Shown: piece by piece, positions 43,631 through 52,835 of the stretch
Layout of the letters: each line of letters begins with the position of its first letter
Position numbering within the stretch: the first letter of the stretch is position 1
Assembly (NCBI GenBank): GCA_945861415.1
Contig: CAMAUV010000025.1
Coordinates: forward strand, 1-64,000
Direction of reading: 5' to 3'
Length of the DNA: 64,000 nucleotides
DNA from: Akkermansia muciniphila
Lineage (GTDB): Bacteria > Verrucomicrobiota > Verrucomicrobiia > Verrucomicrobiales > V1-33
The notes under the pieces: model-generated
What the model saw: only the letters and a program-made list of their open reading frames with translations
Told to the model about the DNA's origin: nothing
Database searches by the model: none
Program-made: the position numbers and the translations under genes

Positions 43631-44299
43631 CGTCTGTTTTTGATTTTCCTCGGCCTTGCCGGCCTAGTGCTGGTGCCCTTCGTAATATGGGGCCACTGGT
43701 TCGAGGCTGCGTTCACCGGGGAGGCGTTGACCGGTGCGCTTCGTTCGTGGGGGCGGGCATGGGGCTGGTTGTTGGGACTGCTTCTGCTTATCGGCGATCT
43801 CTTGCTGCCCGTGCCCGGCACGGCGGTGATGAGCGGGCTCGGATTTCTATACGGCACGGTGGCGGGTGGAGCCATCGCGGCGGCGGGATCATGGCTCTCC
43901 GGCGCGCTCGCCTACTGGCTGTGCCTTCGATTTGGTGAAAAATGGGCCGCGCGGCTCATGGGGGAGGACGGGGCGGAAAACGGACGCCGGATTTTCTCCT
44001 CACATATCGGGGGGCTGATGGTGGCCCTTTCCCGCTGCCTACCGCTGTTGCCGGAAGTCATCGCCTGCATGGCGGGACTCAGCAAAATGCCGTGCGCCAA
44101 ATTTCTCAGCGCGCTGGCCTGCGGATCGCTGCCCATAGGGTTCATTTTCGCATGGATTGGAGCAGCCGGACATGATGCTCCAGGTCTGGCGCTGGCGTTG
44201 AGTGCCGCCATTCCGCTGGCGCTGTATTTGCTGGCGCTGGTGATTCTGAAACTGAGGAACCGCCCTGTCGGGCAGACTACTTCTTCAGCGCTGCAGTGA
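43628..44299 (+). CDS. VTT-domain (SNARE-associated/DedA-like) membrane protein
   Basis: A 223-residue polytopic membrane protein. The family pattern is visible at LLLPVPGTAVMSGLGFLYGT (the LP(I/V)P...G block), GAIAAAGSWLSGALAYWLCL and SRCLPLLPEVIACMAG. Members (TVP38/YdjX, DedA) are linked to lipid scrambling and membrane homeostasis. The ATG at 43628 has a signal-anchor-like start; the frame from 43505 overlaps the sulfotransferase remnant. It converges with the small gene after it, with 23 bp overlap. Confidence 0.82.
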   Translation: MRLFLIFLGLAGLVLVPFVIWGHWFEAAFTGEALTGALRSWGRAWGWLLGLLLLIGDLLLPVPGTAVMSGLGFLYGTVAGGAIAAAGSWLSGALAYWLCLRFGEKWAARLMGEDGAENGRRIFSSHIGGLMVALSRCLPLLPEVIACMAGLSKMPCAKFLSALACGSLPIGFIFAWIGAAGHDAPGLALALSAAIPLALYLLALVILKLRNRPVGQTTSSALQ

Positions 44300-44579
44300 G
44301 CAGACTCATAGCGGCTTCAGCCATTGGCGGGCGCAGGGCCTCTACGGCCTGATTGAGCAGAGTTTCCGCCTTGGCGGGAGCCTCGTCATCATTGCGGGCC
44401 TCGCGCAGGGCTTCCTCGTTAATGCCTTCGGTCCGCTTGCGCACTGTGGGGATGCTCCAAAGGCGGACGATGGCCACTCCAGCGAGCAGAGCGCTGCCGG
44501 CTAGCAGCAGCAGGTTGTTTACTAGCTTGTCGAAGGCCTGCTCATACGCGGTGGGCATAGGAGTTACATTGGGCGGCAA
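44277..44579 (-). CDS. Small membrane protein, hypothetical, 100 aa
   Basis: One hydrophobic helix (NNLLLLAGSALLAGVAIVRL, about 21-40), then a charged region (RKRTEGINEEALREARNDDE) and an Ala-rich end. It might be a single-pass protein with a cytoplasmic tail. The stop overlaps the VTT gene's 3' end by 23 bp. ATGs at 44579 and 44558 are both possible. No family recognised. Confidence 0.5.
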   Translation of the reverse strand: MPPNVTPMPTAYEQAFDKLVNNLLLLAGSALLAGVAIVRLWSIPTVRKRTEGINEEALREARNDDEAPAKAETLLNQAVEALRPPMAEAAMSLLTAALKK

Positions 44580-44691
44580 ATCTTATTTTGTAGTGGGAGC
44601 CGGCATGGGAATGATTTCGGCGGACATGATTTTTAAATGGCGGAAGTAAGTCAGTCGCCGCGGAACATGTCGCCAAGGCAAATCCGATGCC

Positions 44692-44932
44692 CTACGCGGC
44701 AAGTGCGGCTTTGCCCGGACTTTCCTTGATGAACAAGGAAGCCTGCTCGCTCAGTTCCTTCCAGCGCAAGGTGGCCTCTTCTAAGGCGCGGTCCGTCAGT
44801 GCTTTGAGATCCTTTTTTCTGTGCTCCGGCAAATTCGCTTACCTTTGATTCGGCGGCGGATCGAAGTTTGCTGGTCACTGCGGACAGTTCATCCCCAACA
44901 GGAAGCGAAGTGGCGGCAGCCGGTGGGCTCAT
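44692..44932 (-). pseudogene. Small helical protein with a frameshift in an A-run
   Basis: The frame from the ATG at 44932 reads MSPPAAATSLPVGDELSAVT...VSEFAGAQKK and then loses sense. One base shorter in the A6 run (T-run at 44813-44818 on the plus strand) it would continue DLKALTDRALEEATLRWKEL and end at 44692, giving about 79 helical residues. Either the gene carries a one-base insertion, the base call is off in the homopolymer, or expression needs a frameshift. The remaining bases to 45102 show nothing. Confidence 0.55.
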
Positions 44933-45102
44933 ATGCTGGTTGTGTTAGTCGGTGGTTGAGTGGATGGCGCGATGGAATTTTGATCGCACCCCTTGCGCGC
45001 AGGCATTGCTGTCTGCACCGGAGGCAATTCCCTGCCACCCTGTCACTTTGGCGCGGCAAAATCAATTCATCGCATTCTTCCTCCCCAACTTCCGTCACAG
45101 GC

Positions 45103-45690
45103 ATGTCCACCGGCACTTCGCAGCAAGCATACATCGTCAGAGAGTCCAGCATTCACAATAAAGGCGTCTTCGCCGCCCGCGTCGTCCGGAAGGGCGAACA
45201 GATCATCCAATACAAAGGTGAAAAAATTTCCAAAAAGGAATCCGAGCGCCGCGCCCTGCTGCATTATGACGACAGCGTCCGCACGGGCAGCGGGGCCGTG
45301 TATCTTTTCATCCTCAACAAGAAATATGACGTGGATGGCAGCATGGAGTGGAATATCGCCCGCTTGATTAACCACTCGTGTGAGCCCAATTGTGAAGCGG
45401 TGATCATCCAGGGTAAAATCTGGGTCATTGCCAAACGCCGTATCAAGGAAGGCGAGGAACTGGCGTTTGATTACGGATTTGACCTCGACTGCTGGCAGGA
45501 CCATCCCTGCCGCTGTGGAAAGCAGAATTGCCCGGGCTATATCGCGGGAAAGCAGTATTGGCGGAAACTCCGCAAGCTCATTGCCGAGCGTGATGCTGTG
45601 CACGCTGAAATTTTTGCTTCCAAGCCCTCGAAAAAGAAAAGCACCACTTCCGCGAAAAAGATAGGCAAGTCCGCGCAATCCGCGACCTGA
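45103..45690 (+). CDS. SET-domain protein (putative lysine methyltransferase)
   Basis: A 195-residue SET-domain protein, the fold of lysine methyltransferases. Seen: GVFAARVVRKGEQIIQYKGE (start of SET), RLINHSCEPNCEAV (the NHSCxPN SAM/catalytic block), ELAFDYGFDL (the catalytic Tyr region), and a post-SET-like CRCGKQNCPGYI. A Lys/Ser tail (KPSKKKSTTSAKK) follows. In bacteria the target could be a ribosomal or DNA-binding protein, or a host protein if the organism is host-associated; this cannot be decided here. The ATG at 45103 lies just before the fold. Confidence 0.88.
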   Translation: MSTGTSQQAYIVRESSIHNKGVFAARVVRKGEQIIQYKGEKISKKESERRALLHYDDSVRTGSGAVYLFILNKKYDVDGSMEWNIARLINHSCEPNCEAVIIQGKIWVIAKRRIKEGEELAFDYGFDLDCWQDHPCRCGKQNCPGYIAGKQYWRKLRKLIAERDAVHAEIFASKPSKKKSTTSAKKIGKSAQSAT

Positions 45691-45783
45691 TTACCCCGGC
45701 CCGCCGGGCCTGATTTTCCGGAATAGCAGTGTATTGAATTGCTGCCTTGACGCCATCGGGCCACGCAAGATAGGTCGCGGCTC

Positions 45784-45811
45784 GGCCCGGCTTTGCCCGG
45801 GCCTTTCTTTT
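45784..45811 (+). terminator. Terminator-like hairpin between the SET gene and the GT2 gene
   Basis: GGCCCGG/CCGGGCC pairs around a six-base loop and runs into TTTCTTTT. It could end the SET transcript or attenuate the GT2 gene, which starts 20 bp later. Confidence 0.5.
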
Positions 45812-45831
45812 CGCCCTCATCTCACCACCTT

Positions 45832-47337
45832 ATGGATTGGCTGACCATCGTCTGGATTTGCTGCTACATTCCCGTAGTTATAGGCCTCTCCGCGTTCGGA
45901 TTTCATCGCTGGGTAATGGTTTTCCTCTTCTGGAAGAACTGGAAGAATCCGCCACGCGCCAAAGAAAAACTGGAGAAACTGCCGCGGATAACGGTGCAGT
46001 TGCCTATTTTCAATGAACTCCACGTGGTGCGGCGCCTTGTGGATGGTGTGGCAAAGTTGGACTACCCGCGGGAGCTTCTCCAGATTCAAATTCTCGACGA
46101 CTCCACTGATGAGACCACGGCCATTTCCGCCGAAGAGGCGGAAAATCTCAAAGCCATGGGTTTTGAGGTGGAGCTGATTCACCGCTTAGACCGCACCGGA
46201 TTTAAAGCCGGGGCACTGGAGCACGGTATGAAGACGGCCAGCGGCGAATTCATTTTCATACTTGATGCCGACTTTGTACCACCGCCAGGAATGCTGCACG
46301 AGATGATTCACTACTTTGCGGATGAGAAAATCGCGCTGGTGCAAAGCCGCTGGGGACACCTTAACCGTGACTATTCTCTGCTTACGAAAATTCAGGCCAT
46401 CTTCCTCGACGGTCACCTCGTGGTCGAACAGGTGGCGCGCAGCCGGGCCGGCCGTTTTTTCAATTTCAATGGAACCGGCGGTATCTGGCGCAAGCAGGCC
46501 ATCATCGATGCCGGCGGCTGGGAGCACGATACGCTGACGGAAGACCTCGACCTGAGCTACCGCGCCCAGATGAAGGGCTGGAAGTTCATTTTCCTCAACG
46601 ATCTCGTCACACCTGCCGAGCTGCCGGTGGACATGAACGGATTCAAAAGCCAACAGCATCGCTGGACGAAGGGCAGCATCCAGTGCTGCCGCAAGCTAAT
46701 GGGCCCCATCTGGCGCAGTGATTTGCCGCTGGTCATCAAGCTGGAGGCAAGCGTGCACCTTTGCTCGAACTTCGCCTACCTGCTCCTGCTTTTCCTCTGC
46801 ATTCTGCTCTGGCCCGGCCTCGACCGCGGGCTCAACGAATTGATGGGCGGCACCCGCTTCTACTTTCTGGACCTGCCCGTGCTCTTCCTGACCTCCATAT
46901 CCGTCGGCTCCTTCTACCTCTCCAGTCAGATGGGGGCGCACCCGAAAAACTGGGTCAGCAAAATCATCTACATCCCCGGAGCCCTCGCTCTGGGGATCGG
47001 CATGGCTATCAATAATACCCGCGCTGTGGTCGAGGCGCTGCTGAAGAAGGAAAGCCCCTTTATCCGCACCCCGAAGTATGGAATTGAGGCCGGAAAACCC
47101 AAGGAATGGAAGAAGAAGGCCAAGTATAAATCTCTAAAATCTTTCGGCCTGACTTTAGAATTTCTGCTTGCTTCATATTTCACTGGTCTGCTAATTTACG
47201 GAATTGTAAAATCTCAGTGGATGAATCTGCCTTTTTGGGCTTTATTCGCGTTCGGCTTTTGGTACGTCGTTCTTGGATCTCTCCCGCAGCTCATTCCCGG
47301 GCGCACGGTGGACTCCCCCGACAACCCGGCGGCTTAA
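45832..47337 (+). CDS. Membrane glycosyltransferase family 2 (cellulose/mannan synthase-like)
   Basis: A processive GT2 synthase of about 501 residues. A membrane helix near the N-terminus (WICCYIPVVIGLSAFG) is followed by the cytosolic domain: ILDDSTDETT (first Asp), FIFILDADFVPPPGML (DAD metal site), HDTLTEDLDLSYRAQMKGWK (TED catalytic base) and FKSQQHRWTKGS (QxxRW chain-binding). Several C-terminal helices would form the export channel. Such proteins polymerise beta-linked glucan or glucomannan. No bcsB-like partner is adjacent; the L,D-transpeptidase follows by 21 bp, perhaps in one transcript. Confidence 0.9.
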   Translation: MDWLTIVWICCYIPVVIGLSAFGFHRWVMVFLFWKNWKNPPRAKEKLEKLPRITVQLPIFNELHVVRRLVDGVAKLDYPRELLQIQILDDSTDETTAISAEEAENLKAMGFEVELIHRLDRTGFKAGALEHGMKTASGEFIFILDADFVPPPGMLHEMIHYFADEKIALVQSRWGHLNRDYSLLTKIQAIFLDGHLVVEQVARSRAGRFFNFNGTGGIWRKQAIIDAGGWEHDTLTEDLDLSYRAQMKGWKFIFLNDLVTPAELPVDMNGFKSQQHRWTKGSIQCCRKLMGPIWRSDLPLVIKLEASVHLCSNFAYLLLLFLCILLWPGLDRGLNELMGGTRFYFLDLPVLFLTSISVGSFYLSSQMGAHPKNWVSKIIYIPGALALGIGMAINNTRAVVEALLKKESPFIRTPKYGIEAGKPKEWKKKAKYKSLKSFGLTLEFLLASYFTGLLIYGIVKSQWMNLPFWALFAFGFWYVVLGSLPQLIPGRTVDSPDNPAA

Positions 47338-47358
47338 GAGAAAAAGAACAATTGACAC

Positions 47359-48027
47359 ATGAGTAACCTCACCCGCTTCCTCCTCGTCGTGCGCGCAGCC
47401 GCCTGCCTCGCAGCCGCGCTGACTTTCAGCAATTGCTCCACTACTACATCCACCGCCAGCCGCGAGTTGGCCGTGAGTGTGAAGGACCAGAAGATGGCCC
47501 TCATCGAGCGCGGTCAAGTCGTCAGGGTTTACGGAGTGAGCACATCGAAGTTCGGTCTTGGGGACACGCAGAACTCCAACCAGACACCCATAGGGGAAAT
47601 GCGCGTGGCGAAAAAGATCGGCGGTGGTATGCCCCCCGGCATGGTTTTCAAAAGCCGTAGGCCGACTGGCGAAGTGCTGCGCCCCAATTCTCCGGGGCGT
47701 GACCCGATCGTCTCCCGCATCCTATGGCTCAATGGCACTGAGAACAAGACCACGAATGCTTACGGGCGCTACATCTACATCCACGGCACCCCCGAGGAGC
47801 GCCTGATTGGCAGCCCCGTCAGCTATGGCTGCATCCGCATGAGGAGCATGGATATAATTGATTTGTACGGCCGCGTACCCGTCGGCACTTCGGTCCGAGT
47901 CACCAAGAGCCGGCTGCCTATGGGAGCGAGGCTTGTGCGGGAGTATGTTTATACACCGCCTGTGCGCCCCGGCGCCCCGACACCGCGGCCTGGTGCTAAT
48001 ACCGAAGAGGCTGTGGCCAAACGTTAA
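47359..48027 (+). CDS. L,D-transpeptidase (YkuD domain), probable lipoprotein
   Basis: A signal sequence ends in FSNCSTTTS, so the cysteine may be lipidated. The YkuD domain spans about residues 35-200. IYIHGTPEERLIGSPVSYGC leads into the catalytic block, where the motif is SYGCIRM with the nucleophile Cys, and Tyr replaces the usual His before Gly. That change also occurs in other verrucomicrobial members as far as I recall. Cross-linking of peptidoglycan is the usual role. Its paralogue remnant is at 23377 and another member is at 3497. Confidence 0.88.
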   Translation: MSNLTRFLLVVRAAACLAAALTFSNCSTTTSTASRELAVSVKDQKMALIERGQVVRVYGVSTSKFGLGDTQNSNQTPIGEMRVAKKIGGGMPPGMVFKSRRPTGEVLRPNSPGRDPIVSRILWLNGTENKTTNAYGRYIYIHGTPEERLIGSPVSYGCIRMRSMDIIDLYGRVPVGTSVRVTKSRLPMGARLVREYVYTPPVRPGAPTPRPGANTEEAVAKR

Positions 48028-48106
48028 GCCATCAATGCACCGCCGCCTTCGCTGGCGGAAATGCTTTTCGCCCGTGCCGGATGGAAATCATCTGAGGAAA
48101 TAGTAA

Positions 48107-48394
48107 TTTCCTCAGCGGTCATGGTTTGCTTGGCATCCCATCACGGAAATTCGCAGCAACATCCTCGCCGCTGACTGGCTAGTCCTCATGGTTTGGACCG
48201 GGTTTACGCTGGCACCGGAACGCACCCCTGAACAGGAGCGCGACCATCATATCGGCGTCATGATCGGCAGCTTTGGCGGCGGCATTGAGGAAGCCGCCTG
48301 GGCCCGCTAAGCCATCGACCGTCTGGAAGAACAGCCCGGCCGCAAAGCCACCCTGCACGAGATCGCCATCGCCATTGGCGGGGTGACGGGCTGA
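48107..48394 (+). pseudogene. Gene remnant with an in-frame stop
   Basis: A frame reads SWFAWHPITEIRSNILAADW, RTPEQERDHHIGVMIGSFGG and EEAAWAR, meets TAA at 48308-48310, and resumes with AIDRLEEQPGRKATLHEIAI to TGA at 48394. Both sides look like one protein. No start codon is evident upstream, and a stop lies at 48104. Family unknown. Confidence 0.4.
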
Positions 48395-48453
48395 ATGCCC
48401 GCCGGTGAACGCCTTCGATTGACCGGCTCAACTCCCGCCCATAGCCAAGAGCC

Positions 48454-49530
48454 ATGGAAACACTGACGATCCGCGGAGTGAAACAGGCCGCCTCTAGTGC
48501 CCCGGTGGCTGCCGAGGTGCGTGCGCAGGTGGAGGCTTCCCAGGTGAAACCCACAAAGTCCGGCGGCGAGTTTTTGGAAATGAAACTGAGCGATGCCGAG
48601 GACCATTTCACCCTGCGCGTCTGGTCAGATGCTCAGGGCTACGTCGCAGCCCGGGATGTCAAAGCCGGTAGTTTCCTAGCCATGAGCGGTGACTGGGCTG
48701 TCAGCCAGTACGGCCTGGAGCCGCGACAGTGGAAAATGCGCATGCTGGACGACGACGAGCGCATCACGCTTCTGGCCGGCCCTCCAGCTCTGCGCGAAAA
48801 ACAGGCGCGTGACTGGGAGGATATCTGTGCCTTAACCGACGCCGTGGCAGATCCCCGACTTCGGCTGCTCGCGCAGGATTTCCTGCGGGAATTTGGCGAG
48901 CGATTCCGGCGCACCGGTGCGGCCCGCGAGTATCATCACGCGCGCCGCGGCGGGCTGGTGGAGCACGTGGCTCAGATGATGCGTACGGCGGACGCAATCT
49001 GCCGCGTTTATCCAACCGTGAACCGCGACCTTGTCGTCACCGGTGTGCTTTTTCACGACTGCGGCAAGCTCTGGGAAAACTGTTATGCCGAGAATGGGTT
49101 CACCATGCCTTACACCGAACACGGCGAACTCATGGGCCACATCCCCCTTGGGATCGAACTGGTAAACCGCCAGTGGCGCAAACTCATCGACAGCGAAGCT
49201 GCCGCCGGATGGGCTGCGCTCACGCCGGCATTGGAAGAAGTGCGCCTGCATTTGCTGCACCTCATAGGCAGCCATCATGGCGAGTATCAGTTCGGGTCCC
49301 CCGTGCTGCCGCGCACGCCGGAAGCCATCGTGCTGCACCATGTGGACAATATCGATGCCAAGCTGGAAATGATGTTCTCCGCCTACGATAAAGCACCGCA
49401 GTTGGGCCGGAACATCTTCGAGCGCCAGCGCCCGCTGCCAGCAAACCTTGTGCGCCCGCTGGAGCAGTTTACGGCATCGGAAGCGCCCGCTGACATTCTC
49501 CTGAGTGGCACTGGAGCATTGCCAGAATGA
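48454..49530 (+). CDS. HD-domain 3'-5' exoribonuclease, YhaM-like
   Basis: The N-terminal ~100 residues look like an OB-type nucleic-acid fold (FTLRVWSDAQGYVAARDVKA), then an HD phosphohydrolase: YHHARRGGLVEHVAQMMRTA, VTGVLFHDCGKLWE (HD metal pair), LIGSHHGEYQFGSP and VLHHVDNIDAKLEMM. This combination is that of YhaM, an RNA/DNA exonuclease. Length is near family size. The first ATG opens a short helix-strand segment. It faces the AddB-like gene tail to tail. Confidence 0.85.
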   Translation: METLTIRGVKQAASSAPVAAEVRAQVEASQVKPTKSGGEFLEMKLSDAEDHFTLRVWSDAQGYVAARDVKAGSFLAMSGDWAVSQYGLEPRQWKMRMLDDDERITLLAGPPALREKQARDWEDICALTDAVADPRLRLLAQDFLREFGERFRRTGAAREYHHARRGGLVEHVAQMMRTADAICRVYPTVNRDLVVTGVLFHDCGKLWENCYAENGFTMPYTEHGELMGHIPLGIELVNRQWRKLIDSEAAAGWAALTPALEEVRLHLLHLIGSHHGEYQFGSPVLPRTPEAIVLHHVDNIDAKLEMMFSAYDKAPQLGRNIFERQRPLPANLVRPLEQFTASEAPADILLSGTGALPE

Positions 49531-49627
49531 TCGTTGAGCCCGAAAAGGCCGTTGTTTTCGCCCGTTTCCATAGTATCTCTTTGTTGTAGATGGACTGGGC
49601 GCTTCACCCGGTGGCGAGACTATTACT

Positions 49628-52477
49628 TTACGTCGCAAGCGCGCGGAATTTTTCCAGCAGCTCCGCATCGAAACTTTCTTCCACGGTCCCATGGATGAGC
49701 GGCTTGTAGTCGTCGAAGCTCACGCTCTTCGAAGGGGGCCAGAATATGCCGGCGTTGATGCTGCGGATGATGCCACCGGCGCATTCGACAGCGGATTCCA
49801 CGAGGGCGTCATCGAAATTTTCCCAAATGTGCACACCGGCCTCGGTGGCGGCTGCCGGCAAATTGAAGTAGCCGGCGCCGCAATCTGCTCCGGGCAACTT
49901 GCGGATGATCCAGAGGTAAAAGGGAAGCTGGAGATTCGTCCACGCGTGCAGCTTTCCGTCCCAGGTGGTGAGCTGCCATGGCGGCAGTTCGCCGGAGGCC
50001 GCTCCACTTAGTTTGCGCAGGTGTGCTTCGGCGGGTGATGAGGGCTTGCCGGTTTTGTAGTCGAGCACGCGGCGTTCACCGGTTTCGGCATGGCGCTCAA
50101 TCAGGTCAATGCGTCCGCGGACCTGCACGCCTTCGAGACTGACGACACCGAGATTGCCGGGGAGTTCCGGAAAATTGATTTCGCAAGACTCCATGCGCCA
50201 GCCGCCGCTACGCTGGGCAGCGTGGATTTGGGCCATGGTGCGCAGACGGCTGCGGGCGCTTTCGAGCTGGATGATGACGGGCAGCGCAGGCTCCGCGCCG
50301 AATTTCTCAGTGGCGAGGTGCTGCACCTTCTGATCAAGGAAACCGGCGATTATTTCCTCGTCGCAGGAATCGCGCAGCAGTTCGTCGCGGTGGAGCAACT
50401 CGATGGTGTCATGAATGAGGGAACCGAACTCCCGGTGATCCAGTTCATCGCGAGCGGCGTCAAAGGGCTCCATCTTCAGCACATGCTTTAGATAAAAGCG
50501 GAACGGGCAGCGCAGATAATCGCTGAACTGAGTGACACTGAGTACTTTGAAAACGCGGGCGTCTTTGTCCGGTGCTGGGATGCGCAGCCGCCATGCGCGC
50601 GTCCATGATGGCGGGCTGTTGCCGCTCGCCTCCCCGTCCCCTGGGAAGAGAAACAGGGCGCGTGCCGGCAGTTCACTTTCCGGGCAGCGCAGCAGCAGGC
50701 GGGAAGGTTTCAGCGGGTCGCCATCGGGCGATTCTTTGGCAAAGTGCAGGGTCACAGAACCTCCATCCCGGCGGCTCTCAATGAGCGAGCTGAGCAGGTA
50801 GCTGTCGCGGGCGAGGCGCACGGCATTCGTTTTGAGATCCAGCGTGGCGCGGGCGCTGTCGGGGATCCAGGGATCGCCCGTGATGCTGTCGGGAGCCATG
50901 CCTTCATTGAGGCCAGCCACGGCGACATCCGGTGCGGACTGCCATGCGAGTTCCAGCCAGCCGCTGAGCACGGCATCGCCCGCGGAGTTGTCCGGATAAA
51001 TGCGGGCGTCGCGCAGCAGGTGGAGGGCGCATTCCAGCAGGGCGGGGGTTTCTAGGGTGACACCGGTGCGCGCGGTGGCGGCGCTGAGAGTATCGAGTTC
51101 GTTTAGCCATTGCTCCAGCGCCTGACTGGAGAGCGGATCCGCTGCGAAGGTGCAGCAGCCGGCCAGCGTCTCCAGATAGTCGTGCAGAACGGCGGCTCCG
51201 TGCCTGCCCCGCAGGGAGGCCGTAAGGTCCCTTAGCCAGGGCAGCACCGGCTCAAGGGCTGAGGCAGGGGCAACCTCGCGCCGTAGTGATTTCTTGCGAA
51301 AAACAGGAAACAGCGCACAGGCATCCTGTAGCGTGCGCGGCAGATGCGCTGCGCGAAATGCATCCCACTCGCGCAGGATGGTCATAGCCTGCAGGCGCAG
51401 ACCTGCAGACTCCAGCACGGCAGGGATGTGCAGCAGCCGTCCTGCGGCGTCAGCGCTGTCGTGGCGCAGTAGTTCCGCGAGGGATTCCAGCACGAAGGAA
51501 AAGGCGTGTCTGCCGAGCGGAATGCCGTTAGGGTCAAAAATGCGCGCGCTTTCCGCCATGGCGCGGCTCTGCAGCGGAGCAGTTACATCCGGGTCCGCAC
51601 TGCCGATGGCGGCTCCATTTTGGTGTGCGGCCAGCAGCGCGGCAGCCTCGTCCTCAGGGCGCGTGCAGCGTTTGATGCGCTGCTCCGGGTCTGGAAGATC
51701 AATGACGCGGGCGCCCCAGATGTCCGTTCGCGGGCGGCCCCATTCGTCGAAGCTGTCCGCGAGAGATTCCGGGGCATGAATAATGACATCGACCGCCGTT
51801 CCCGATTTTTCAGCTGCCTCCAGCGTCATGAGCACGAGGTGCACCGGGTCCGGTACGCACAAAAGCGCAATGCGCTGCACCCCCGGTGGGAAAAGGGGCG
51901 ACGCCGCAGCAGCGAGGCGCGACGAGACGGAGTCGCTGAGGCCCGCCCGCTTCTGCGCAGCCAGCACCCGCTCCTCCAGCGCGGCGAGCGCCTGCCAGCG
52001 GGCGGCTTCGGGATGCCCCATGCCGAGACGCCGCGCCGCCATGGCCACGGTCCGGCCCCCTTCCTCCAGCCGGCGGCGCAGGCGCAGCAGTTCGCCCGCC
52101 GTGCCCCGTGCCCATGCCATGTCGCGTGAGGCCGGCGGCACGGGGAAAAGCGCGGAAAATTCCTCCATCGGCAGCGTCTGTAGTTCATGCATCCACAGCA
52201 GCAACTCTTCCGCGGCACTCGCCGGCAGCGGCATCTCCTGCATGGCCCACGAGGTGATCACTTCCGGCGTAATCACGTGCGGCGACAACACCGCTGTCCC
52301 CTGTGCCGAGGCCGCCAGCGCCAGTGCCTCCCTAACCTGCCGCCCGGCTTCCGCCGTGGGAACGATGGCCACCAGATCGCTCAAGTCCAGCACGCCGTCG
52401 CGCCAGTCACGTAGCAGCCATGCTGCCACCGCAGGGAGCACCGGCTGCGTCCAAGAGAGAAAGTGACGGCGCGCCAT
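49628..52477 (-). CDS. AddB/RecB-like PD-(D/E)XK nuclease
   Basis: A 949-residue protein with a C-terminal PD-(D/E)XK nuclease: REFGSLIHDTIELLHRDEL, VRGRIDLIERHAETGERRVL, then DYKTGKPSS. YLRCPFRFYLKHVLKM is the typical block before it. The N-terminal half is helicase-like (LVAIVPTAEAGRQV) without a clear Walker A, as in inactivated AddB-type helicases. The Cys cluster of the AddB iron-sulfur staple is not seen. AddB works with AddA at DNA ends; addA is not in the window. It is the last gene of the operon with ispE and the DUF971 gene. Confidence 0.85.
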   Translation of the reverse strand: MARRHFLSWTQPVLPAVAAWLLRDWRDGVLDLSDLVAIVPTAEAGRQVREALALAASAQGTAVLSPHVITPEVITSWAMQEMPLPASAAEELLLWMHELQTLPMEEFSALFPVPPASRDMAWARGTAGELLRLRRRLEEGGRTVAMAARRLGMGHPEAARWQALAALEERVLAAQKRAGLSDSVSSRLAAAASPLFPPGVQRIALLCVPDPVHLVLMTLEAAEKSGTAVDVIIHAPESLADSFDEWGRPRTDIWGARVIDLPDPEQRIKRCTRPEDEAAALLAAHQNGAAIGSADPDVTAPLQSRAMAESARIFDPNGIPLGRHAFSFVLESLAELLRHDSADAAGRLLHIPAVLESAGLRLQAMTILREWDAFRAAHLPRTLQDACALFPVFRKKSLRREVAPASALEPVLPWLRDLTASLRGRHGAAVLHDYLETLAGCCTFAADPLSSQALEQWLNELDTLSAATARTGVTLETPALLECALHLLRDARIYPDNSAGDAVLSGWLELAWQSAPDVAVAGLNEGMAPDSITGDPWIPDSARATLDLKTNAVRLARDSYLLSSLIESRRDGGSVTLHFAKESPDGDPLKPSRLLLRCPESELPARALFLFPGDGEASGNSPPSWTRAWRLRIPAPDKDARVFKVLSVTQFSDYLRCPFRFYLKHVLKMEPFDAARDELDHREFGSLIHDTIELLHRDELLRDSCDEEIIAGFLDQKVQHLATEKFGAEPALPVIIQLESARSRLRTMAQIHAAQRSGGWRMESCEINFPELPGNLGVVSLEGVQVRGRIDLIERHAETGERRVLDYKTGKPSSPAEAHLRKLSGAASGELPPWQLTTWDGKLHAWTNLQLPFYLWIIRKLPGADCGAGYFNLPAAATEAGVHIWENFDDALVESAVECAGGIIRSINAGIFWPPSKSVSFDDYKPLIHGTVEESFDAELLEKFRALAT

Positions 52478-52488
52478 GAATGGTAAAT

Positions 52489-52794
52489 TTAAGTCTCCAT
52501 TTCCCGGGCGATGGCCCGCAGGTATTCGTAGCTGTAGATGCCTGTGCGGTGCCCGTCACTGAAGGAAAACGCGACCGCATAGCCTCCCACTGGCTGCCAC
52601 GCCAGCACACGAACACCAGCGTAGTTCTTGCCCTCCTCGCCGCCATATTTCACACCCAGCAAATCCCGTTCGCCGGTCGTCTCCGCGCTGGGGGAAAGTG
52701 CGCGCAATTTTTCCATTGTATAGTAGGTTTCCGTCCCGTCGTCCCATCGGATGGCAATTTCGTGGCCGATGGCCTGGATGTCTTCTGGTTGCAT
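52489..52794 (-). CDS. DUF971 domain protein
   Basis: A 101-residue protein. The domain (also found at the N-terminus of gamma-butyrobetaine hydroxylase) has IAIRWDDGTETYY near the start and GYAVAFSFSDGHRTGIYSYE at the end. It ends 11 bp before the AddB-like gene and follows ispE. Such proteins are often linked to Fe-S or cofactor insertion genes, but no role is proven. Confidence 0.9.
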   Translation of the reverse strand: MQPEDIQAIGHEIAIRWDDGTETYYTMEKLRALSPSAETTGERDLLGVKYGGEEGKNYAGVRVLAWQPVGGYAVAFSFSDGHRTGIYSYEYLRAIAREMET

Positions 52795-52835
52795 CCCGCT
52801 TTGATGGCGGTGTCCTCACTGGATGGCAAGCGCCC

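Noticed and set aside
44692-44932. Programmed frameshift in the A6 run of the small helical gene
   Set aside because: The run is in the wrong phase for a standard A-AAA-AAG -1 site, and no stem or Shine-Dalgarno enhancer is apparent. A plain insertion is simpler.
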